Origin: an uncultured SAR324 cluster bacterium
GTDB taxonomy: Bacteria > SAR324 > NAC60-12
Length of the DNA: 23,248 nt
Reading direction: 5' to 3'
Assembly (NCBI GenBank): GCA_902562015.1
Contig: CACERX010000019.1
Coordinates: 1 to 23,248, forward strand
Position 1 is the stretch's first letter. Each line of letters opens with the position of its first letter. Below are positions 17,523 to 23,248 of the stretch, one piece after another. Both the position numbers and the translations under genes were made by a program. The notes below the pieces were generated by a model. It saw nothing but the letters and a program-made list of their open reading frames with translations, was not told the origin of the DNA and ran no database searches.

Positions 17523-17898
17523 GGGGGTGTCATGGAATTCGATTACAAGTGGAGATCTTGGGAAGCAAGTCGTGGGTGATGATCGGGGTCACGTAAAAAC
17601 GATCATCGAAATGTTAGCTGCAAACAACGCTGACTATTCACCTGCTCGCGTCGCTCTTGCGGCGTAATTAAAGCAGGCGTCTTTCGCTGGGTTCGCCTGA
17701 GACACGGAGAAAGGTGTTATATAATTCAGGCTGGCTGCTGCATACCTCCAAGGCAGCAGTAAGATTTAAGGAGGTGTTTCAGTTTGAGGATGCTGGTTTC
17801 CAACACATCTGAAGAAAACGTAAAAATTCCAGCTAAACTTGTAGATGCCCAATTTGAAACTTAGTAAGACGCGGGTTCGATTCCCGCCACCTCCACCA
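17523..17898 (+). ncRNA. ssrA: tmRNA (ssrA), one-piece
   Basis: tmRNA rescues stalled ribosomes: it is charged with alanine, enters with SmpB and supplies a short ORF for a degradation tag. The 5' GGGGGTG (17523-17529) pairs with CACCTCC before the encoded CCA at 17896-17898, forming the acceptor stem. The T arm with GGTTCGATTCC lies just before it. A GATGATCG / CGATCATC helix (17578-17585 with 17600-17607) fits pseudoknot 1. The tag ORF resumes at GCA (17620-17622) after the TAGCT context and reads ANNADYSPARVALAA, ending at TAA 17665-17667. The terminal ALAA is the typical ClpXP/ClpAP-recognised end. Size (376 nt) is normal. The gene is intact; its 3' end probably serves as the integration site of the following island. 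Confidence 0.95.
17871..17898. other. Putative attL at the 3' end of ssrA
   Basis: The T-arm and acceptor end of ssrA directly precede integrase-linked DNA, the usual arrangement for P4-type integrases that target tRNA or tmRNA 3' ends. The gene end is complete, as expected when the element restores it. No second copy of this segment was found in the window, so attR must lie beyond 23248 and the core length is unknown. Confidence 0.5.
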
Positions 17899-17946
17899 CA
17901 CTCATATACTATTCTATCCAATATTATCCCATAAATATGTAGTTAT

Positions 17947-17962
17947 ACACTGTTAACAGTGT
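17947..17962. repeat. Perfect 16-bp palindrome near the attachment site
   Basis: ACACTGTTAACAGTGT reads the same on both strands. It lies about 50 bp past the ssrA end and 158 bp before the integrase ATG. A dimeric regulator or excisionase site is plausible. It has no loop or T run and is not a terminator. Confidence 0.55.
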
Positions 17963-18022
17963 TGAATACTGCATTTGTGTGTTCTGTACGTTCCCATATT
18001 ATTCTCTTGCTTCCTGTGTTTT

Positions 18023-18065
18023 TTGGTGGTAAATTTGGTGGTAAATAGTTTTCCTTGGTGGTAAA
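18023..18065. repeat. Three direct repeats TTGGTGGTAAA before the integrase
   Basis: Exact 11-bp copies lie at 18023-18033, 18035-18045 and 18055-18065, with start-to-start spacing of 12 and 20 bp, close to one and two helical turns. Similar TTGGTGG repeats commonly precede P4-type integrases and are probably arm-type binding sites for the N-terminal DNA-binding domain. That function is inferred here. Confidence 0.65.
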
Positions 18066-18104
18066 AACAAGGAAATATGTTTTATCTTGCCGAAAAATAT
18101 TTTC

Positions 18105-19352
18105 ATGAAACCAACAAACATACTTACCGTGTTATCAATCAAAAAGGCTAAATCCAAAGAAAAGCAGTACAAGCTTACTGATGGTGAAGGGATGTTTCTA
18201 AGGGTTTACCCGAATGGTTCGAAATATTGGCAATTACAATATTGGTTTGAAGGTAAGCAGAAAATTCTTTCATTGGGTGTTTGGCCAGAAGTTTCATTAA
18301 CGCAGGCAAGAGAAAAAAAAGTTGAAGCAAGAAAGATAATAAAACAGGGTATTGACCCTCTTCAGGTAAAAAAGCAAACGATTATTAAAAAGCATGAGCA
18401 GGAACTTGAAGAAGAAAAAGGAAAGCAGAGAAAATCAACTACATTAAAGAAAGTTGCTGAAGAGTGGCACCAAAGACAATCTTCTCGATGGACTGAGAAG
18501 CATACTATAGATGTACTTAATTCCCTTAAATATTATGTTTTTCCTGACCTTGGAGAGAAACCTATTTCAGACATTAAGAAAAAAGAAGTTATTGCAACTC
18601 TTAGAAAATTGGAGTCTGAGGGGAAACATGAAACATGCTATAGAGTGAGGCAAAGGATTGAAGCAGTATTTGAGTATGCAGAGATTGCAGAGCTTTGTAA
18701 TAGTAATCCAGCAAGTGGAATACAGAAGATTTTTACCAAACCACAGCCAAAAGAACATGCTTCACTTCCTATTCGTGAACTTCCTGTATTTATAAATAAG
18801 ATTGTTGATGACAAGGTTGCAAACCGAAGTACAAAGTTAGCAATGTTTTTTATTATCCACGTATTTGTCAGATCAAAACCACAACGGTTTGCAAAGTGGA
18901 TTGATTTTGATCTCGAAAGTGATGAACCTCTCTGGGTTGTACCAGAATATGATGAGAAAACTCGAGTCAAACTTCATGTACCACTTTCACCGCAGGTCGT
19001 AACGATACTGAATGAAATGAAAAATTATTCTGACCTAGATAGTTTTGTGTTCCCGCAGGTGAATAATCTACATAAACCAATTAGTAATAATACTCTTTTA
19101 TCTTTTTCAAATAGATTAGGCTATGCCGGCAGAAACACAATCCATGGTTTCAGGAAGGTTGCATCTACAGCCCTGCATGAAAGTGGGGAATGGAGTTATG
19201 ATGCAGTTGAGAAACAAATGTCTCACCTTGTTGGTACTAAAGTTAGTAGGATATATAACAAAGCAGAGCATCTTGACGAAAGAAGAAAGATGATGAATTG
19301 GTGGTCAGATTACATTGAATCTCTTACGCTAAAGGAAGATGTTATTTCCTAA
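18105..19352 (+). CDS. int: P4-type tyrosine recombinase (integrase)
   Basis: This enzyme integrates and excises the island. The N-terminal DUF4102-type arm-binding domain (LTDGEGMFLRVYPNGSKYW) is followed by a core-binding domain and the C-terminal catalytic domain. The tyrosine recombinase residues can be placed, numbering from this ATG: Arg256 (FVRSKPQR), Lys285 or Lys289, His347 and Arg350 (HGFRK), His374 and the nucleophile Tyr384 (RIYNKAEHLDERR). The residues after the first Arg read SKPQ, where family members usually have a Glu-Leu pair, a small oddity. The frame opens at TTG 18087, adding six residues; ATG 18105 is preferred because it fits family N-termini. The gene points away from ssrA and lies 206 bp from its end. 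No strong Shine-Dalgarno is visible. Confidence 0.93.
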   Translation: MKPTNILTVLSIKKAKSKEKQYKLTDGEGMFLRVYPNGSKYWQLQYWFEGKQKILSLGVWPEVSLTQAREKKVEARKIIKQGIDPLQVKKQTIIKKHEQELEEEKGKQRKSTTLKKVAEEWHQRQSSRWTEKHTIDVLNSLKYYVFPDLGEKPISDIKKKEVIATLRKLESEGKHETCYRVRQRIEAVFEYAEIAELCNSNPASGIQKIFTKPQPKEHASLPIRELPVFINKIVDDKVANRSTKLAMFFIIHVFVRSKPQRFAKWIDFDLESDEPLWVVPEYDEKTRVKLHVPLSPQVVTILNEMKNYSDLDSFVFPQVNNLHKPISNNTLLSFSNRLGYAGRNTIHGFRKVASTALHESGEWSYDAVEKQMSHLVGTKVSRIYNKAEHLDERRKMMNWWSDYIESLTLKEDVIS

Positions 19353-19369
19353 AAGTTAAATTAAAAGAT

Positions 19370-19810
19370 ATGAGCAAACTAGTTATCCTGGAAAATGTTG
19401 CTAATGAACGAGGTGAATCCGCTGCAAAAGTTGCGAGAACACTAGTTAGTCTTGGATGTGATTTGTATTTGCGCTTTGGTCCATCGAGAGAGCCGTATAT
19501 CGGAGAGAATTTTTTCCCGGAGCATCCTACTGTAGAGATGAAATATAAGATCGATCCTGGTGATTACACACTAACTAAGGACTCACAAGAGGTACTTACC
19601 AAACGTTTAGGTCGAGGAGACGACGCTCCAACTTTAGGACTCTTTGTTAGGATTGACACGAAAGTTAATTCATTTAAAACTGCCACATATCAAATTGAAT
19701 TGACGAAAAAAGATGACAGTATATGTGTCGTAGTTGATTCTGAAGATGTTGCAAAGTTACCCCCCCCCTTCCCAAATAGAGGGTACGTCAGGGCGAGGCA
19801 AACCTTATGA
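19370..19810 (+). CDS. Unknown island protein, 5' part of a frame-split gene
   Basis: I do not recognise this protein. Its first 130 residues look like a normal folded cytoplasmic protein, with mixed alpha/beta pattern and no signal peptide or membrane segment. The frame passes through a run of nine C residues at 19760-19768 and then ends after about sixteen further residues (PNRGYVRARQTL). The next ORF overlaps it in the +1 frame and supplies a convincing continuation. With eight Cs the two would be one protein of 244 residues. It begins 17 bp after the integrase stop, without a clear ribosome binding site, and may be co-transcribed with it. Confidence 0.6.
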   Translation: MSKLVILENVANERGESAAKVARTLVSLGCDLYLRFGPSREPYIGENFFPEHPTVEMKYKIDPGDYTLTKDSQEVLTKRLGRGDDAPTLGLFVRIDTKVNSFKTATYQIELTKKDDSICVVVDSEDVAKLPPPFPNRGYVRARQTL

Positions 19811-20105
19811 GCACAAAAAATTTTTTCCAGACAAACTTTTTCATAAATTGGTAATCAGATCAATCACAGCAGTGATGCGTGAAACGAAAAATACTAACTG
19901 GCTTGACGTAAAAAGGGATTTAAGGAATCAGTGCAAAGAGGGAGAGAGCATACAGTTTTTAACAGATGACAATGAAGAAGGTGATCCAGTTCAATTCATT
20001 TGCTTTAAAGCCCCTGAATATTTTGGACCTTATAAAATTAGAGAATCGTATTTTAAGAAAGTATTGACCGAATACAGAAAAAGACTTAAACAGTTTAAAA
20101 AGTAA
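19734..20105 (+). CDS. Unknown island protein, 3' part of a frame-split gene
   Basis: This open frame begins at TTG 19734 inside the preceding ORF and has no ribosome binding site, so it is unlikely to be translated on its own. Its meaningful part starts after the C9 tract: SQIEGTSGRGKPYEHKKFF, then a basic, helix-rich tail ending in SYFKKVLTEYRKRLKQFKK. Joined to the upstream frame by removing one C, it completes a 244-residue protein. The basic C-terminus could bind nucleic acid, but this is only composition-based. Either a frameshift mutation, a phase-variable tract or a sequencing error explains the split. Confidence 0.55.
   Translation: MILKMLQSYPPPSQIEGTSGRGKPYEHKKFFPDKLFHKLVIRSITAVMRETKNTNWLDVKRDLRNQCKEGESIQFLTDDNEEGDPVQFICFKAPEYFGPYKIRESYFKKVLTEYRKRLKQFKK
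19760..19768 (+). repeat. C9 homopolymer at the frame junction
   Basis: Nine consecutive C residues lie exactly where the upstream frame must shift to reach its continuation. Homopolymers of this length slip during replication and in sequencing. It is the only such G/C run noticed in the window. Confidence 0.85.
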
Positions 20106-20194
20106 CACTTCTGAAAATATCTCCATAATACACTGTAAACATTATCTAAAATAAATTACCGTTACATTGTAACAAAAAAGTAACACCCTCCTAA

Positions 20195-20257
20195 TATAAT
20201 CCCATACTAATCCGAATAACTCGGATTCTTGTTAACTTTTACCGAGAATTAGTATGG
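20195..20257. promoter_or_regulatory. Nested inverted repeats over the alpA-like promoter and start codon
   Basis: A TATAAT -10-like box (20195-20200) is followed by CCATACTAAT (20202-20211), whose perfect complement ATTAGTATGG (20248-20257) contains the ATG of the next gene. Inside the pair, AATCCGA (20209-20215) and TCGGATT (20221-20227) form a second perfect inverted repeat with a 5-nt gap. The layout suggests an operator over the transcription start, or an mRNA hairpin hiding the start codon; autoregulation by the AlpA-like protein is a reasonable guess. No good -35 was found. Confidence 0.55.
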
Positions 20258-20526
20258 AAATTAAATCTCCACAAAAACGTTTCATTCGCTTGCCTGAAGT
20301 TTTGGGCCGAACAGGATACGGAAGAACATCAATCTACCGAAAAATGGAAGACGGATCATTCCCCAGATGCATTAAGCTGGGAGGCCCTCTTGAAGATTCT
20401 AATGCCTTTGACTCCAGAGCAATCGCATGGATCGAGGAGGAAGTTGAGCAATGGATGACAACCAGGATTAAGGAAAGAGACTTGAGAAATAAAAATTTGC
20501 CTGCAAACCAAAATGATGAAAGGTGA
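20254..20526 (+). CDS. AlpA-like excisionase/regulator
   Basis: The 90-residue protein matches the AlpA family of small winged-helix, MerR-like DNA-binding proteins of P4-type prophages and islands. The core RLPEVLGRTGYGRTSIYRKMEDGSFPRCIKLG (about 12-43) and the SRAIAWIEEEVEQWM helix (about 54-68) are the family's two hallmarks. Relatives activate the integrase or act as excisionases. Position supports this, since the integrase lies about 1 kb upstream on the same strand. The ATG sits inside an inverted repeat and has only a poor Shine-Dalgarno, so expression is likely restrained. The next gene begins 3 bp after its stop. Confidence 0.85.
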   Translation: MEIKSPQKRFIRLPEVLGRTGYGRTSIYRKMEDGSFPRCIKLGGPLEDSNAFDSRAIAWIEEEVEQWMTTRIKERDLRNKNLPANQNDER

Positions 20527-20529
20527 GTT

Positions 20530-21087
20530 ATGGATGAAAAATTCGATAGGGAGGGTTTTGTAATCTATAAGCATCTTTGTCTTACCGTTTGTAAAATGTC
20601 TGATGAGGAGATTGGACAATGGTTCAGGGCTATAGTTGAATTTCAAATTGACAAATGTGTCCCAGAGAATTTAGACCCAAAGATTGATCTTTTATTTGAT
20701 TTGTTCAAAAGACAATTTGAGAAAGATGATAAAAAATATCAAAAAAGAGTAAATGCAAACAGGAGGAATGCCCAAAAGAATAAAAAAAATAAGGGACAAA
20801 ACTACGAATGGTCACCAATGGAGTCCAGTGGGAAAGTTGGTAGCCAGTCGCAACCAATGGTAACCGATAAAGATAAGGGTAAGGATAAAGGAAAAGATAA
20901 AGATAAAGATAAAGATAATACTTTGGATATTATAATGGAAAATCCAAGAAGAACTGCAAAAATTGAGATTCAGAATATAGGAAACAAGGAAGGTTTAATT
21001 GATCTTTGGGAGAATATATTTTCTGATCCCTGGAAGCAGGATTACAAAATCAGGGAGATGTATGAAAATAAATTAGCTGAGTTTTAA
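20530..21087 (+). CDS. Replication-like protein of the island, DUF6291-type N-terminus
   Basis: The 185-residue protein begins with FVIYKHLCLTVCKMSDEEIGQWFRAIVEFQ (about 10-40), which resembles the N-terminus of DUF6291/phage replisome-organiser-like proteins. This is from memory and not from a search. A basic linker follows (RVNANRRNAQKNKKN), then a low-complexity Lys/Asp stretch encoded by an imperfect 6-bp DNA repeat at 20866-20918. An acidic/aromatic C-terminal segment ends NKLAEF. Proteins of this plan often act in initiation of element replication. AAGGTGAG at the end of the alpA-like gene is its ribosome binding site, and the 3-bp gap suggests translational coupling. It may be required for an excised replicating form, but that is inference. 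Confidence 0.6.
   Translation: MDEKFDREGFVIYKHLCLTVCKMSDEEIGQWFRAIVEFQIDKCVPENLDPKIDLLFDLFKRQFEKDDKKYQKRVNANRRNAQKNKKNKGQNYEWSPMESSGKVGSQSQPMVTDKDKGKDKGKDKDKDKDNTLDIIMENPRRTAKIEIQNIGNKEGLIDLWENIFSDPWKQDYKIREMYENKLAEF
20866..20918 (+). repeat. Imperfect GATAAA/GGTAAG hexamer repeat inside the replication-like gene
   Basis: Tandem hexamers encode alternating Asp-Lys and Gly-Lys pairs (DKDKGKDKGKDKDKDKDN). Slippage here would change the linker in steps of two residues without breaking the frame. Confidence 0.75.
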
Positions 21088-21119
21088 AATTGAATGAGGA
21101 TATGATTAATCAATTTTTT
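21086..21119. terminator. Possible terminator between convergent island genes
   Basis: AAAATTGA (21086-21093) pairs with TCAATTTT (21110-21117), followed by more T residues. The loop is 16 nt and the stem has little G:C, so the call is tentative. It sits just past the stop of the replication-like gene. Confidence 0.35.
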
Positions 21120-21235
21120 GCCTCTCAGGCAAACCAGAATATTCTCTGCTGAAATTAACTAGATTTTATAGGCAATGACACTCGTCTGTAGTGGTGGGAC
21201 AATTTTGAATATGGTTTGAGAGGTTTTTTTGAATA

Positions 21236-21667
21236 TTAAAACTTTTGACATTTTCCACCGTAGATCATGTTCGAATCTGGTTCTTTTTTAGTTGCCAAAT
21301 AACCTGTAATACCTGCAAATGCAAATAAAAAGCGAAGGGTTTTTTTGTCAAAAGTAAATAGTGCCCCTTGATAATTACTATCAATACAGACACGCGTATC
21401 TTTGTACTTAGGCGCAATCCCAAGGAACGGAATCGAGCAACCCCAATTTTCTTTATTATTTAGAATACCTTTAACTTTAGTATAGTTTGAATTAAATTTT
21501 ACCGTGTATCTTGCTGGTGCAAATCCGGAACCGCTCCATTTACCTGTCTTTTGATCTAAATAAATTCCTGCAGCAATTTCACTTGCACAGTAATAGACGT
21601 GTTCTTCGTTCGCGAATGAACTGCCAAACAACAGAAAAACGGATATTGCCAAAATAAGTTTTTTCAT
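21236..21667 (-). CDS. Small secreted protein of unknown function
   Basis: The 143-residue protein has a textbook Sec signal peptide: MKK, a hydrophobic core LILAISVFLLFG, and a cleavage site after SSFA, around residue 19. The mature part is about 124 residues, with four cysteines (in YYCAS, WGCSI, RVCIDS and GGKCQ) that could form two disulfides in the periplasm. A short hydrophobic stretch, LRFLFAFAGITGYLA, lies near the C-terminus and could be a membrane contact. GAGGT, five bases before the ATG, is a good ribosome binding site. It lies 17 bp after the GIY-YIG-like gene on the same strand, so it is the last gene of a minus-strand block. I do not recognise a family. Confidence 0.65.
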   Translation of the reverse strand: MKKLILAISVFLLFGSSFANEEHVYYCASEIAAGIYLDQKTGKWSGSGFAPARYTVKFNSNYTKVKGILNNKENWGCSIPFLGIAPKYKDTRVCIDSNYQGALFTFDKKTLRFLFAFAGITGYLATKKEPDSNMIYGGKCQKF

Positions 21668-21684
21668 AATTTACCTCGCATAAT

Positions 21685-22233
21685 TTATTTTCTCTGATTC
21701 CACAACTGGCCCTTAAAATTTTTAATAAACCACACCTCCATAGCTATAACTGCTATTTCAGGGTCATTCTTAAAAATGGATAGTGCCGATATTTCATGGT
21801 TTATAGTTGACAGTACTTCTACTAAATCAGTGTCATGTATAACAGAAACTGAATATGAGTCACTACTGCCTGCTCTTTTAGCCTTACACATGTGCGGCCA
21901 GCACTGACTATGGAACATTTCATACCTATTCAAAGGATTTTCATACTTATCAAATGCAGGTGAAGTTCTCCACCTATCTTTTATTTTATTTACTGAAATG
22001 CCGACATACTTTAACTCGCCACTATCCTTGGTAAGAAAGTATAAACATGGCCTTTTTTCTCTCCAAAGCTTTTCATCAATTATTTCATAGCGGCCCTGCA
22101 ACCAAGGGCCTTTACGTGCATCCCTTGGTTTCCTATACCATTCTGAGTCGTTGAAACCAGTGATATTTAGTACTGGTCGTGATGCTTGAATGATTGCCTT
22201 AGCACAATTTCGTGAGGATATTTGAGTGGTCAA
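21685..22233 (-). CDS. GIY-YIG-like nuclease domain protein
   Basis: The 182-residue protein shows the spaced motifs of the GIY-YIG nuclease fold. LYFLT (64-68) stands in the GIY position and KYVGIS (75-80) in the YIG position. An arginine follows in KIKDRWR (Arg87 or Arg89), then a late glutamate in MEVWFIK (Glu166) and an asparagine near the end (Asn179). In the family the Arg, Glu and the two Tyr are catalytic. The N-terminal 60 residues are extra and may bind DNA. The start is TTG at 22233, backed by AAGGGAG four to five bases upstream; the TTGA overlap with the preceding gene's TGA suggests coupling. A defence or DNA-transfer role is possible but not shown. Confidence 0.55.
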   Translation of the reverse strand: MTTQISSRNCAKAIIQASRPVLNITGFNDSEWYRKPRDARKGPWLQGRYEIIDEKLWREKRPCLYFLTKDSGELKYVGISVNKIKDRWRTSPAFDKYENPLNRYEMFHSQCWPHMCKAKRAGSSDSYSVSVIHDTDLVEVLSTINHEISALSIFKNDPEIAVIAMEVWFIKNFKGQLWNQRK

Positions 22234-22412
22234 GCTGCTCCCTTGCTGTTTTTATGAAAGAGATATAAATCGATTAAAAATTTTTCATAGTCATCAAAAA
22301 CTTTCATCGCAGCATAAGCAATATCCAAATAAAATCCCTTTAATTCTTTATCATCTATATTATCAGATGATTTTTTAACAATATCTCCTAACTTTCTGGC
22401 AGGGGTTGCCAT
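22230..22412 (-). CDS. Small 60-residue island protein
   Basis: This short protein (MATPARKLGDIVKKSSDN...) is predicted to be mostly helical, with a mixed-charge helix followed by an aromatic stretch YEKFLIDLYLF. It has no signal peptide or known motif that I recognise. Its TGA stop overlaps the TTG start of the GIY-YIG-like gene by four bases, and the ribosome binding site of that gene lies within its last codons, which argues that it is a real, translated gene. It could be a partner, inhibitor or antitoxin-like small protein of the nuclease-like product, which is only a guess from the coupling. Confidence 0.5.
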   Translation of the reverse strand: MATPARKLGDIVKKSSDNIDDKELKGFYLDIAYAAMKVFDDYEKFLIDLYLFHKNSKGAA

Positions 22413-22544
22413 ATATTAATATTTATTATTTAAACTTTTAATTATTTTTGAATTTTTAACCTCACAAACAGCTCTACAATTCCTTCATTGAAATGCGGCA
22501 CCTTGCCAAAAATAATCTTAGATGATTTATTGCATTGAGGTTCC

Positions 22545-23248
22545 CTATAGTTCTCTTCCTAGTTTTTCAATTGCTTCTTTCGACTCTTTAAGTGAAAATT
22601 TAATCCAAATTGGAGCTGACTGTAAGCAATAAAGTTCATCACGATCTCTTCCTGATAGTGGGTTATTATAATCGCAGTATTCGTGATCTATCGTGGGGGT
22701 CATTTCAATTGCTATGGTGTTATTTGTTATAATCTTGTTTATGAATTCATTATAACTAATATTATTTTCATATTTTGCATCATCGACACAATCAAAAATA
22801 CAAGGGACAATAATTTTGTTTTTAACAACTGCTGGCTTAATATAAATTTCTTCATTAACTAAAGAATATTGCTCGCTAGAGAATCTAAAACTTTTCATTC
22901 TATATAGTTGTGAATCTTTATCAAATTTAAAGTTTAAAAAATTTTCCCTATGTGGAAAAGAAAAATTAGTGCATTTAAAAGATGTTAGTTGAGTTCCATT
23001 AATTCTTCGCTCTACTGACATAAAACAATCATATATGTTTGATTTAACAAGAGTATATCTGCCAATATTTTTTCCACTGGCTGGATCAGTTTGTCCAATA
23101 ATTGCCCATTTGTTTGCGAGTAAAACTGGCGTTGACCTTGCACGTTCTTTTTCAGCAGCTATTAGCTCATTTAACGCTTTTTGTACTCTATCTCGGTCTT
23201 TTTTTAAAGACGATTCATGTATTTCAAAACCAATATATGTTATGCCAT
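22545..23248 (-). CDS. Unknown island protein, 5' end cut by window edge
   Basis: Although a Met occurs at 23021, the frame stays open upstream to the window edge (GITYIGFEIHESSLKKDRD...), with convincing composition and no stop codon. At least 234 residues are therefore encoded and the true start lies beyond the window. The first visible part contains a probable coiled coil rich in Lys, Glu and Arg (SSLKKDRDRVQKALNELI continuing to AEKERARS). It then has a beta-rich segment (NKWAIIGQTDPASGKNIGRY). The C-terminal half is mixed. I recognise no family. It is 132 bp upstream of the 60-residue gene on the same strand and may head the same block. Confidence 0.65.
   Translation of the reverse strand, partial: GITYIGFEIHESSLKKDRDRVQKALNELIAAEKERARSTPVLLANKWAIIGQTDPASGKNIGRYTLVKSNIYDCFMSVERRINGTQLTSFKCTNFSFPHRENFLNFKFDKDSQLYRMKSFRFSSEQYSLVNEEIYIKPAVVKNKIIVPCIFDCVDDAKYENNISYNEFINKIITNNTIAIEMTPTIDHEYCDYNNPLSGRDRDELYCLQSAPIWIKFSLKESKEAIEKLGREL

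Noticed and set aside
17899..23248. CRISPR array or cas genes in the island
   Set aside because: No regularly spaced repeats of 23-40 bp were seen, and no ORF shows Cas motifs. The three TTGGTGGTAAA copies are too short and too close together.

Overview
The window is a piece of a fairly AT-rich bacterial chromosome whose right-hand quarter is a mobile island. Eight housekeeping or metabolic genes can be named with confidence, among them asd, mnmG, adk, queG, mdh and sucC. The host looks Gram-negative: it has a secreted FecR-domain protein and a second protein with a signal peptide. It uses a eukaryote-type NADP isocitrate dehydrogenase, a cytosolic-type malate dehydrogenase and a PPi-type phosphofructokinase. 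That combination would fit a deltaproteobacterial or SAR324-like marine lineage, but the assignment is an inference and no rRNA gene is present to test it.

Region 1 (1-2044, plus strand): the 3' part of asd (aspartate-semialdehyde dehydrogenase), cut by the window edge, then a secreted protein with a FecR domain. Region 2 (2132-10853, minus strand): a co-directional run read from right to left as PPi-type phosphofructokinase, a ThDP enzyme like the acetolactate synthase large subunit, QueG, a short-chain dehydrogenase, adenylate kinase, MnmG and an EamA-type permease. QueG and MnmG are both tRNA wobble-base modification enzymes. A 581-bp gene-free divergent region (10854-11434) separates this run from Region 3. 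Region 3 (11435-17367, plus strand) holds a ClC anion transporter with paired CBS and paired TrkA-C domains, then a TCA-cycle cluster: icd (UUG start with a strong Shine-Dalgarno), mdh and sucC. sucD does not follow sucC; the next gene is ssrA.

Region 4 (17459-17898) is ssrA, the tmRNA, with a good sigma70-type promoter and a readable tag ORF (ANNADYSPARVALAA). Its 3' end is the probable attachment site of the island that follows.

Region 5 (17899-23248) is the island. It contains three direct repeats (TTGGTGGTAAA) in front of a P4-type tyrosine integrase, and an unknown gene split by a C9 homopolymer. Next come an AlpA-like regulator whose start codon lies inside nested inverted repeats, and a coupled gene resembling phage replication proteins (DUF6291-like) with a Lys/Asp repeat. 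A minus-strand cargo block follows: an unknown protein running off the right edge, a 60-residue protein, a GIY-YIG-like nuclease started by an overlapping TTG, and a small secreted protein. The right attachment site is not in the window. Integrase, AlpA and a replication-like protein beside a tmRNA gene fit a satellite-type integrative element; the minus-strand block is the most likely place for an undescribed accessory function.
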